Positions 18,847-25,975 of a stretch of 64,000 bases of DNA are shown here, in pieces. Position 1 is the stretch's first letter; each line of letters opens with the position of its first letter. Position numbers and translations under genes: made by a program. This stretch comes from Leptolyngbya sp. BC1307. GTDB lineage: Bacteria > Cyanobacteriota > Cyanobacteriia > Phormidesmidales > Phormidesmidaceae. The DNA lies in the NCBI RefSeq assembly GCF_002286735.1, contig NZ_NRTA01000008.1, positions 62,001-126,000 of the forward strand, read 5' to 3'. The notes under the pieces are model-generated. The model worked only from the letters and a program-made list of their open reading frames with translations. It was not told the origin of the DNA and searched no databases.

Positions 18847-18874
18847 GCCGTATTTCACTGGCCGTATTTCACTG
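18847..18874. repeat. 14-bp perfect tandem duplication
   Basis: GCCGTATTTCACTG occurs twice in direct succession, just after a HIP1 site, upstream of the truncated phosphatase gene. Confidence 0.92.
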
Positions 18875-18973
18875 TGGGAGATGACGGCAAAGTCGCCTTC
18901 TAAGCTTTTACTCGACCTACCCTTTGGCAGCATTAAAAAAGTAACACGGACACTCATGTACGGATGTGTCATA

Positions 18974-19225
18974 TCAGCTAGCTGCTTCTGACAGCAACGT
19001 AAGGCCCATAGCTATCTGTGCCGTATCGGTAAAGCTCACGCCAAACTCCGGCAAGCGTTTCGGCACGCGCAGGGCTTCCTCGCGATCCTTAGGTGGCCCC
19101 ATCATACCGGGACTACTGTGTAAAGGCGGCTTTTTAGCAAACCCCGCCGTCAATTTTGGCTGACGCTGTTTGCCACCATCTACTCGGTATGTGAGGAGGT
19201 AAATTTCACGAATGACGCCTTTCAT
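18974..19225 (-). CDS. Small hypothetical protein, 83 residues
   Basis: Unrecognised soluble protein. Codon use is like that of neighbouring real genes. Visible features are IREIYLLTYRVDGGKQ at the N-terminus, a basic and Pro-rich middle (KKPPLHSSPGMMGPPKDREEALR) and a hydrophobic C-terminal helix (IAMGLTLLSEAAS). No clear Shine-Dalgarno precedes the ATG. The overlapping plus-strand frame at 18966-19163 is less convincing. Divergent from the GTPase gene at 19336. Confidence 0.45.
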   Translation of the reverse strand: MKGVIREIYLLTYRVDGGKQRQPKLTAGFAKKPPLHSSPGMMGPPKDREEALRVPKRLPEFGVSFTDTAQIAMGLTLLSEAAS

Positions 19226-19335
19226 GAATTGCTATCTGCGATTCTCTGAAAAAAACCTCGCGGCATAGTCGCAGCGCCGCCTAAAATAAGTCGGTTTAAG
19301 ATAAGAGTGTCTCAGGCAAAACCGGGTGAAAATTC

Positions 19336-20661
19336 ATGCCGAAAGAAAGTCTTCCTAACTCACCGCAGTCGCCAGACGAACCTGGCGATCACAACCCCCT
19401 CTGGCAAAACCTGGTCGGTATTTGGAAGGAAACAACCGTTCAGGTGCGACGCTGGCTACCCACCGATGCGATCCAGCTGCGCAAAGCCTATGACAATGCT
19501 CAAAATATCTTCAAGTCATTCAGCGTCAACGATGACAAAATTGCTGAGATTTTAGAGCAAATCCGAGCTGAGCTACCCACTACAGAAGCGCTGCTCATCG
19601 GTAAGCCCCAGGCAGGGAAAAGCTCTATTGTCCGTGGCCTGACCGGTGTGTCCGCAGAAATTATCGGGCAGGGTTTTCGCCCCCACACGCAAAACACACA
19701 GCGCTATGCCTACCCCTCAGAAGATCTGCCGCTGCTGGTCTTTACAGACACTGTAGGACTCGGCGATATCGGGCAAGATACTGACAGCATTGTTCAAGAG
19801 CTGACAGGCGAGCTGCAGCAGGAGAGCAGCTATGCCCGCATTCTGATCTTGACAGTCAAAATTACTGATTTTGCAGTAGACCAGCTCCGGCAAATTGCTC
19901 AAGAGGTCAGAGCGGCCTACCCAGGAGTACCCTGCCTGCTAGCGGTTACCTGTCTACACGAGATATACCCGCCAGAAATGACGGACCATCCGAGCTATCC
20001 GCCGGAGACCGACCAGGTCACTCGGGCTTTTGACGCCCTACAGTCATCTTTTGCAGGCTGCTTCGACCGGGCGGTGCTGCTAGACTTCACCCGCGAAGAA
20101 GACGAGTTTGATCCGGTTTTCTACGGACAGGAGGCGTTGCGAGACGTGCTGGCAGAGCTACTGCCCGAAGCGGAAGCTAACGCCATTTACCAGCTGATAG
20201 ACGACCAAGAGATGGCTAGCGACCAGTTAGGCACGCTCTACCGCGACGTGGGACGGCGCTACATTTCTGCTTTTGCGGTGATTGCGGCAACGCTGGCGGC
20301 GGTACCGCTGCCTTTTGCCACAATGCCTGTGCTCACAGCCCTGCAAGTTTCTATGGTAGGACTGCTGGGCCAGCTCTATGGGCAGCGGCTGACGCCTTCT
20401 CAAGCCGGGGGGGTAGTCAGTACGATCGCGGGCGGTTTCTTCGCACAAGCGATTGGTCGCGAGCTGATTAAGTTCGTTCCCGGTATCGGCAGCGTCATAG
20501 CAGCTTCATGGGCAGCGGGCTATACTTGGGCGCTGGGAGAAGGAGCCTGCGCTTACTTTGGCGACTTAATGGGCGGCAAAAAGCCTGACCCTGAGAAAAT
20601 TCAGCAGGTGATGGCCACCGCCTTTGAATCAGCCAAAGAGCGCTTTCGGGCTAGTCGGTAG
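19336..20661 (+). CDS. Membrane-associated GTPase with C-terminal DUF697-like region
   Basis: 441 residues. The P-loop is GKPQAGKSS (about residues 89-97), the switch threonine lies in RPHTQNTQ, and the G3 motif is DTVG (D138-G141). In the position of the G4 NKxD motif the sequence reads TCLHE (about residues 204-208), so guanine recognition is altered or the nucleotide preference differs. After a helical linker, residues about 300-410 carry two or three hydrophobic segments (FAVIAATLAAVPLPFATMPVL, then GGVVSTIAGGFFAQAIGREL) typical of DUF697 proteins of the YcjF/GTPase kind. Such proteins act at membranes, but their targets are poorly known. Its 3' end overlaps the convergent gene at 20651 by 11 bp. 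Confidence 0.88.
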   Translation: MPKESLPNSPQSPDEPGDHNPLWQNLVGIWKETTVQVRRWLPTDAIQLRKAYDNAQNIFKSFSVNDDKIAEILEQIRAELPTTEALLIGKPQAGKSSIVRGLTGVSAEIIGQGFRPHTQNTQRYAYPSEDLPLLVFTDTVGLGDIGQDTDSIVQELTGELQQESSYARILILTVKITDFAVDQLRQIAQEVRAAYPGVPCLLAVTCLHEIYPPEMTDHPSYPPETDQVTRAFDALQSSFAGCFDRAVLLDFTREEDEFDPVFYGQEALRDVLAELLPEAEANAIYQLIDDQEMASDQLGTLYRDVGRRYISAFAVIAATLAAVPLPFATMPVLTALQVSMVGLLGQLYGQRLTPSQAGGVVSTIAGGFFAQAIGRELIKFVPGIGSVIAASWAAGYTWALGEGACAYFGDLMGGKKPDPEKIQQVMATAFESAKERFRASR

Positions 20662-20908
20662 TTGCCGATGGCGAGGCCTCGTTGGCGTTGATGCGAGCCG
20701 CTCTTGAGCGCATCGGCTTGAGAAACAACCAGCTCACAAAAAAGAAAGCAGCGGTAAATAGCTGAATGATATCAATTGCCGATAGATAGCCATCCATAAA
20801 CGCAGCTAGCGTTCTATCCGAGATACCAAACAGCCAGGAAGCTGTACCTACCGACCAAATGCCCGTCTTGAGCATCCATAAAAACTCGTGTGCTCCAGAT
20901 GGAAGCAT
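20651..20908 (-). CDS. Small membrane protein, 85 residues
   Basis: Two hydrophobic segments: residues about 8-30 (FLWMLKTGIWSVGTASWLFGI) and about 43-62 (AIDIIQLFTAAFFFVSWLFL). A basic, Ala/Ser-rich tail follows (KPMRSRAARINANEASPS), so the tail is likely cytoplasmic. A good ribosome site (GAGGAAAG) lies seven bases before the ATG. The last 11 bases overlap the 3' end of the convergent GTPase gene. No family recognised; a partner of the membrane GTPase is conceivable but unsupported. Confidence 0.6.
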   Translation of the reverse strand: MLPSGAHEFLWMLKTGIWSVGTASWLFGISDRTLAAFMDGYLSAIDIIQLFTAAFFFVSWLFLKPMRSRAARINANEASPSATTD

Positions 20909-20927
20909 GTCAATCTTTCCTCACTGT

Positions 20928-20966
20928 CAAAGTAAACGGGCAAAGTAAACGGGCAAAGTAAACGGG
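20928..20966. repeat. 13-bp perfect triplication
   Basis: Three head-to-tail copies of CAAAGTAAACGGG, plus the start of a fourth, lie directly upstream of the small membrane protein gene and in its probable promoter or leader. The array could vary in copy number between strains. Confidence 0.95.
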
Positions 20967-21741
20967 CAAAATGAAAATGGGTCAAAAAAGTGGGCTATGA
21001 AGCACTAACGGTGAGAACGATTGAGCAACCCGTTGATGAGCCGGTTGATGAGCGTGCGTGAAATCAGCCGCGCTCTGACAGAGCAGCAACTTTTCTAACT
21101 GTATGAAGATTTGTTATGTATTTACAGTTTTAGCGACTTATCTCAGGCAATGGCTTCTGTCTTTAGGCAGGCATGTGTCTCTGTCTGCGGGTACTATTTC
21201 GCCGCTGAAACGATTGATATCTTCCCTCAGAGAGATGTTTTTAGTACAAATCGTATCTGCGGGCAGGGATTTTCTTTGTCATACGGACACGCTAACGATA
21301 TGGATTCTTCTAGCCCTTATGTAAAGTCAAGAGATGTTGTTAATTGCGAAACCCATCAGGGGCGGTAGATAATTGGCATGAAGGGGCGTCATTGCTCGCG
21401 CGGTAAGAGAGTCGTCTACCCCCAGTATTCGCTGCTAACGCTGTGCCTCTTGAGAGGTGCGATCGCCCCGCTTCCGGCGGCGCGGCGGCGCTGATAGCCC
21501 GCACTTTGCCAAAGCGCTGAGCGAACGGACGCATGCTCAGCGGCTCACTCGTATGCTCTTTTTGCTGAGCGCTCTAACCCTACTTGACTGCCATCAGACA
21601 GTTCTCCATTGCATGGGCGACCTCGCCAGTCAGCTGGGCCATCATCAGCGACTCCAGGCAGTCCGACTTTCTCAAAAACCATCCAGATTTCTGCAAAGCC
21701 AACAGCTTAATCGTCTACGGTAGCTGTGATGAATAGGATCT
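20967..21741. other. Gene-poor stretch
   Basis: About 775 bp without a convincing gene. It holds a 12-bp tandem near-duplication at 21032-21053 (GTTGATGAGCCG then GTTGATGAGCG), a HIP1 site beside a very GC-rich segment (about 21458-21495), and only overlapping low-quality frames on both strands. It may contain decayed sequence, but no relic could be named. Confidence 0.5.
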
Positions 21742-22071
21742 CTACATCCTTTTGAGAACGTTGACCTTGGCTCTTTTGTCTGCCGTTAAGCCCTGTAGCT
21801 CTGCCATCTCTAGCCAGCCGTCTTTCACAAGCCTAGATAGCGTGTACAACAGAGAGTCCTCTCTGTTGTCATACTTTCCGTCAATGTCGTGTCTGCTGGC
21901 ACTCAGAAAGTCATGCAGTTGCCAGACATCCTCAGGTTCAGTGACTAAGCTTACTCTCTGTTGAACACTTCTGATCAGCGCCTCAACTTCGCTGCCATAA
22001 GCCTTCTTGAGCGCGGCTTCGGCGATTTTCTTTTCTGTCGTACTCCACTGAACTTCAGTTTGTTGCGTCAT
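21742..22071 (-). CDS. frp: Fluorescence recovery protein
   Basis: 109 residues, the same length as Synechocystis FRP. FRP binds the C-terminal domain of photoactivated orange carotenoid protein and speeds its return to the inactive orange form, detaching it from the phycobilisome and so ending non-photochemical quenching. The family signature is present around residues 45-65: VWQLHDFLSASRHDIDGKYD, containing the conserved Trp, His-Asp, Arg and the DGKYD turn. The end (LTADKRAKVNVLKRM) matches the family C-terminus. It lies 178 bp downstream of ocp on the same strand, the conserved neighbourhood in cyanobacteria. The gap leaves room for its own promoter, so it may be expressed separately. Confidence 0.93.
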   Translation of the reverse strand: MTQQTEVQWSTTEKKIAEAALKKAYGSEVEALIRSVQQRVSLVTEPEDVWQLHDFLSASRHDIDGKYDNREDSLLYTLSRLVKDGWLEMAELQGLTADKRAKVNVLKRM

Positions 22072-22249
22072 CTAAATTGAAATTTACATCCTTTCTCGGT
22101 CATACTCAAAGCGATGCTGCACTCACCACTCAGCCAAGAGACTGCTTGCGCTTAGCGGCTTCAGTCCCCAAGAGATCTTTCATCAAAAATGTCAGACCTC
22201 TCAGGATGCTTATATCGCTTGCTCTTTCACAAGCTCTTTTACTGATTGA

Positions 22250-23209
22250 TCAGCGAACCAGGTTTAATAGCTCCTTGGGAGAAGCCAGCAAATCAATCGC
22301 TACAAAGAATATTTTACCATCAGGATTTAATAGGAACCGCCAAGCGATATTCATCCCAACCGCTGCGCCAAACCAGGGCGTTTGGCACTTGCCAGTGACT
22401 TTGACCTGAGTGTAGCCATCTTCAGCCGGTTCAGTTACGCCGCGCTCGGGCACCAGCTTCAGATTCTGACATTCTTCTTGGAAAAACCGCCGTACGGCTT
22501 CTTTGCCGACGACTGGCTTGCGGAAAGGCGGTTGCAGGGCTCCATCTGGCGCGAAGAGTTCGATCAGGGCGTCGAAGTCATTCGCATTCAGGTTGTTCAT
22601 GTAGCTGAGCACAGTGGCGTTATCAATGCCTTCAATGGAAACCTGAGTGCGCTGCCCAATCGACTGAGGGACGACTACAGGCTCAGAGACCCGCTCGTAG
22701 CTGCCGAGCTTGCTGGTGTCATAGCCCATGTCTACGACAGCGTTGCGCAAGACAGTGATTTGCTGACCTGACTCTAGCCCTCTGATCGTCTGCAGTACAG
22801 CAGCGGCATTGGCCGAGAGCTTATAGCCCTCAGGGATGGGGGCAACGAAGCCCTGTTCCATCCATTCGCCGAGTCGGTACCAAAAGCCTAGCTTGATGTT
22901 TGGCGTCCAGGTAGCGTAGGTTCTGGAGATCTCGGTATCGGCTCTGTTCGCCAGGTCACACATAACCTGTGACTGCTCTACAGGCGTCATTTTCTTGATT
23001 CTTTCCATGGTGAGCTCGGCAAACTGCATATTGGCAGCGCCGGGGGCAGCGATCGTGATTGCCTGCCCCATCTCCAGATAGGCAAACCAGATCAGGGCGA
23101 GCTGATCTTCATCACTGAGCTGAGCAAATCTGGTAATAGTCGCCGGCACCTCAGCAGCGGACAAGGTGTTGGGAAAGATATTACGAGCTTTATCAACGGT
23201 GTAAGTCAT
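22250..23209 (-). CDS. ocp: Orange carotenoid protein (OCP1 type)
   Basis: 319 residues, full length. A water-soluble blue-light photoreceptor that binds one keto-carotenoid across two domains and quenches phycobilisome energy when light-activated. N-terminal all-helical domain (about residues 15-165): IWFAYLEMGQ, MCDLANRADTEISRTYA, FWYRLGEWMEQGF and VLRNAVVDMG. A linker follows, then an NTF2-like C-terminal domain (about 195-319): IDNATVLSYMNNLNANDFDALIELF and TPWFGAAVGMNIAWRFLL. The Tyr (LSYM) and Trp (IAWRF) that hold the carotenoid keto group are both present, and so is the interdomain salt-bridge Arg in VLRNAV. With frp next door this fits the OCP1 clade. The promoter should lie in 23210-23638. 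Confidence 0.97.
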   Translation of the reverse strand: MTYTVDKARNIFPNTLSAAEVPATITRFAQLSDEDQLALIWFAYLEMGQAITIAAPGAANMQFAELTMERIKKMTPVEQSQVMCDLANRADTEISRTYATWTPNIKLGFWYRLGEWMEQGFVAPIPEGYKLSANAAAVLQTIRGLESGQQITVLRNAVVDMGYDTSKLGSYERVSEPVVVPQSIGQRTQVSIEGIDNATVLSYMNNLNANDFDALIELFAPDGALQPPFRKPVVGKEAVRRFFQEECQNLKLVPERGVTEPAEDGYTQVKVTGKCQTPWFGAAVGMNIAWRFLLNPDGKIFFVAIDLLASPKELLNLVR

Positions 23210-23638
23210 ATGTTGGCATCTTTAAAAACGGCAGTGTTGAACGCTGAGCACCAATCGAAACCCAGTACTTTTCTGAGTTTTGTGTACTTAGCGATCGCAG
23301 ATATTCTCTCTTTAATCGGTTGTCTCTAAATAGAACGTGAAATTTTCCACACAGGGCGGCCTGAGACCTTTAGAGTACCTATCTGAAGATGGCTTCAGTC
23401 TTAAAAATTGAGTCGCCTTATCTTTTCGTTACAATAGTTTATATTGTCTCATACTGGAGCCGCTTGTCAAACAAGACTGTGACTTTGCCCAGCCGAGCAT
23501 CTTCTTCTGATGACTGCTATGTCCTTATAAATAGGCACTTTCAGCCTGCACATCTGCTGTCAAAAATCATAGGAGCTGAGAGATATTAACGGTTCGCAGC
23601 CCATTAGATCGGCCAGTTGAGTTCAGCCGCATACGCCA
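23210..23638. other. Intergenic region upstream of ocp
   Basis: 429 bp between the start of ocp and the stop of the acyltransferase gene, both minus strand, so it should contain the ocp promoter. It has a HIP1-like site near 23291 and AT-rich sequence at about 23300-23460. No specific regulator site was recognised. Confidence 0.45.
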
Positions 23639-25099
23639 TCAGCGCTCTATTGTCTCTTCTAGAGCTTGACGAATCTCTTCAGTCAGGGTGGCAACGGCGG
23701 CTCGCCCGGCCCGCCGGTTTTGCTGATAGTCTGCCAGGCGAGGGGTCACGGCAATCGGCGGCTGCACGGTCATTTTTATCCAGCGCTGCCCAAGCCTGGG
23801 TCTGCCGGGTAATTTGTCGCCCCCCAAACGGGCTAGCATATCCGACATTAGCAGCGTTGTTTCAGCGCAGCGCTCAAATGAGGGTTTCTCTTTAATGTAG
23901 CGACCGTCCACCGCCACAAACCCTTCGACGATGCGCATATGCAGCTCTCTCAGGCTGGCCTCTTCCGCTGCCCAGTCTGCCAGCCCTCTTTCCAAAGGAG
24001 AAAGCGTTGCCAGGTCAGGCAAATCTTCCCGGTAGATATAGTTCCAGCTAGCCTCTTCTAATCGCCGGCAGCGGTCTACTAACGTGCCCTGACTGGATAC
24101 AGTAAAAAACTGCTCAGCGACTTGCAGCGACCGATCTAGCAGCCGCAGCAGCCGCTCTGAGCAGACTTCATCTGTAAGATCTTTCTCAGATTCAGTCGCG
24201 ATCGCCTCGACTGAATTCCCGGCTTCATCCTGCTCAGGCTGCTCAGGCTGCTCAAGTTGCTCAAACTTTTGGTGGTAGCAGCGGCTATAAAAGCGCTCCA
24301 TGGTCTCTATCAGGTGCGCCCCCAGTCGCAGTATGCGCCGGTAGCAGTCTTTATCGGGCGTGGGGGCTAGCTGCACTGTACTCAGCCCGCTCTGAGTTTC
24401 TAGCTGTGACAATAGCTTTGCCAGCCTGTCCCAGTTAGGCTGCACGTAGCGATACTGAATGCCGATAGGCACTATCCAAACTGATTCTATGCGCTGCGAT
24501 CGCTGCAAATCTTCCGCACACCAAAAGCCCATCTGAGCGACACCGGGTTCTAAAGGGCCGAGTCGCTCACTGTGGCCATTAGTGGCTCCCTCAGGAGCTA
24601 CCACCATCGGCATAGTGCCTTCTACCATCAGCTTACGAGCCGCCTTCAGCCCCACCCAATCGGGCTTACGCCCGCGCCGAATCGGTGTCCCCCCGATGCG
24701 AGAGAGCAGCCAGCCAATGCTCTTGCCTGCCCAGATCGTCATCCCTCGCTCATAGATAAAGTGAGTATGCACCGGCTGCTGCAAGGCAATACCCCGGCGC
24801 TTAGCATCCCGAGCAACCGCCCGCGAGCACAGATACAGCCCGCTTAGCGGATCGTCAACTTCCACATGACGCACCGCCATCAAAAACCGTGCCTGCCCTG
24901 TTTCAAACTGGGCGTAAAGATCAACCAGCCGATCTACATAAGCAACCTCGATCCGCTGAATGCCTACCGGCAGCCAAGGCCGGATACGCACCCGCAGTAG
25001 TACCGGCAGCAGCCAGTGAACAGCCCGCATCAACCAGGGATTGTAAGCAGTTGGAATAAACGCTAGCGGCGACTGCACGCGGCGGACAAACTGAGGCAT
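23639..25099 (-). CDS. PlsC-like acyltransferase (1-acylglycerol-3-phosphate acyltransferase family)
   Basis: About 486 residues, roughly twice the size of PlsC. The N-terminal half has the acyltransferase motifs: HX4D as RHVEVDDPLS, a GGTPIRRGRK stretch equivalent to motif II, the EGxxS/T-type motif as VAPEGATNG, and IVPIGIQYRY as motif IV. It should transfer acyl groups to a lysolipid or similar acceptor at the membrane. The C-terminal 250 residues are mostly helical, with a low-complexity Glu-Gln-Pro repeat (EQLEQPEQPEQ) as linker, and are typical of long cyanobacterial relatives of unknown purpose. The frame is open to a TTG at 25141; the ATG at 25099 (MPQFVRR) is preferred but neither has a good ribosome site. 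Confidence 0.85.
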   Translation of the reverse strand: MPQFVRRVQSPLAFIPTAYNPWLMRAVHWLLPVLLRVRIRPWLPVGIQRIEVAYVDRLVDLYAQFETGQARFLMAVRHVEVDDPLSGLYLCSRAVARDAKRRGIALQQPVHTHFIYERGMTIWAGKSIGWLLSRIGGTPIRRGRKPDWVGLKAARKLMVEGTMPMVVAPEGATNGHSERLGPLEPGVAQMGFWCAEDLQRSQRIESVWIVPIGIQYRYVQPNWDRLAKLLSQLETQSGLSTVQLAPTPDKDCYRRILRLGAHLIETMERFYSRCYHQKFEQLEQPEQPEQDEAGNSVEAIATESEKDLTDEVCSERLLRLLDRSLQVAEQFFTVSSQGTLVDRCRRLEEASWNYIYREDLPDLATLSPLERGLADWAAEEASLRELHMRIVEGFVAVDGRYIKEKPSFERCAETTLLMSDMLARLGGDKLPGRPRLGQRWIKMTVQPPIAVTPRLADYQQNRRAGRAAVATLTEEIRQALEETIER

Positions 25100-25190
25100 A
25101 GACGGAGGCTTTTGAGCAGAGGATCTAACAAAAAAGGGCAAGACGTGATTTTATCAACGCCTCGGCCCCTTCAGGATTAAGTTATGTCTA

Positions 25191-25210
25191 GCGCAATCTG
25201 GCGCAATCTG
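25191..25210. repeat. 10-bp perfect tandem duplication
   Basis: GCGCAATCTG occurs twice in a row, between the infC-like gene and the acyltransferase gene. Confidence 0.9.
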
Positions 25211-25219
25211 GACAGCTTG

Positions 25220-25705
25220 CTAGTTGGGAACAACCTGAACGATTAGCGATCGCCGATCAAACGTCTGCACCTTGCTCACTTTCGAGAGATCTTCCACCAC
25301 TCGGTTGAGCAGGTCGGTAGCGCGATCGCGGTGCTGGTGTTCACGACCTCGCAGCCGTACCTGAAACTTCACCGAATCGCCCCGCTCCAGCCACGCCAGG
25401 GCTTTGTCAATTCTCACCTGGTAGTCAGAGTCACCCACGTTTGGCCGCAGCCTGACTTCTTTGACTGACGTGCGAGCGCTTTGCTTTTGGCGCTTGCGAC
25501 TTTGATACTGGTGTTTGCCGTAGTCCAAAATTTTGGCGACAGGCGAATCTTCGTCCGGTGAGACCACCACAAGGTCAAGTTTGGCAGCCTTAGCCAAAGC
25601 CAGCGCCTCTGACGTATCCGTCAGGCCGCGATTGGTGCCTTCGTTATCAATCAGAAGAACCTGTGCGGCTCGGATCTGTTGATTGATGAGTGGTTTTTTA
25701 GCGAT
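25220..25705 (-). CDS. infC: Translation initiation factor IF-3, divergent paralogue, likely ATC start
   Basis: IF-3 binds the 30S subunit, keeps it apart from 50S and proofreads start-codon pairing. The conserved N-domain start (PLINQQIRAAQVLLIDNEG, then NRGLTDTSEALALA) continues upstream of the first ATG (25597), so the gene must start earlier. The frame has no ATG, GTG or TTG before the in-frame stop at 25718-25720. An ATC at 25703-25705 sits eight bases after GAGG, the expected place. AUC or AUU starts are known for infC in other bacteria and allow autoregulation. The product is 161 residues: N-domain, linker with DYGKHQYQSRKRQKQ, C-domain with VKEVRLRPNVGDSDYQVR and FQVRLRGREHQH. It is shorter at the C-terminus and more divergent than the main cyanobacterial IF-3, so probably a second copy. 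Confidence 0.85.
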   Translation of the reverse strand: MAKKPLINQQIRAAQVLLIDNEGTNRGLTDTSEALALAKAAKLDLVVVSPDEDSPVAKILDYGKHQYQSRKRQKQSARTSVKEVRLRPNVGDSDYQVRIDKALAWLERGDSVKFQVRLRGREHQHRDRATDLLNRVVEDLSKVSKVQTFDRRSLIVQVVPN

Positions 25706-25817
25706 TGTATTTTCCTCTTAAAGAACGCAACAGGGATGGGAGTCAATAGGTAACCCACTGTAAACAGGTTAGGCTGATAATGGCTAAATAAAATGAGCCC
25801 TGATCGAGTGCTTCATC

Positions 25818-25837
25818 AGATCCGGTTAGATCCGGTT
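25818..25837. repeat. 10-bp perfect tandem duplication
   Basis: AGATCCGGTT occurs twice in a row, upstream of the infC-like gene. Confidence 0.9.
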
Positions 25838-25975
25838 CCGATTGATAGCACGCATCGTTGATTACATATGTATAGGCTATTTTAAACCAACTTGCCAGGG
25901 TGAACTCACACCCCGGCAATGTGTCTTTACAAACCTAGCAAAACCAGACCCGCAAGTTATCTACCCAGAGGCAAA

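Noticed and set aside
21457-21723. Plus-strand frame of 88 codons
   Set aside because: Arg/His/Leu-rich without a motif and with a start inside a HIP1-flanked GC-rich segment; the opposing minus frame is no better.
23389-23589. Plus-strand frame of 66 codons upstream of ocp
   Set aside because: No ribosome site or family; it lies in the likely ocp promoter.
24233-24262. CTG-CTC-AGG tandem repeat
   Set aside because: It encodes the Glu-Gln-Pro linker of the acyltransferase in frame; explained by the protein.
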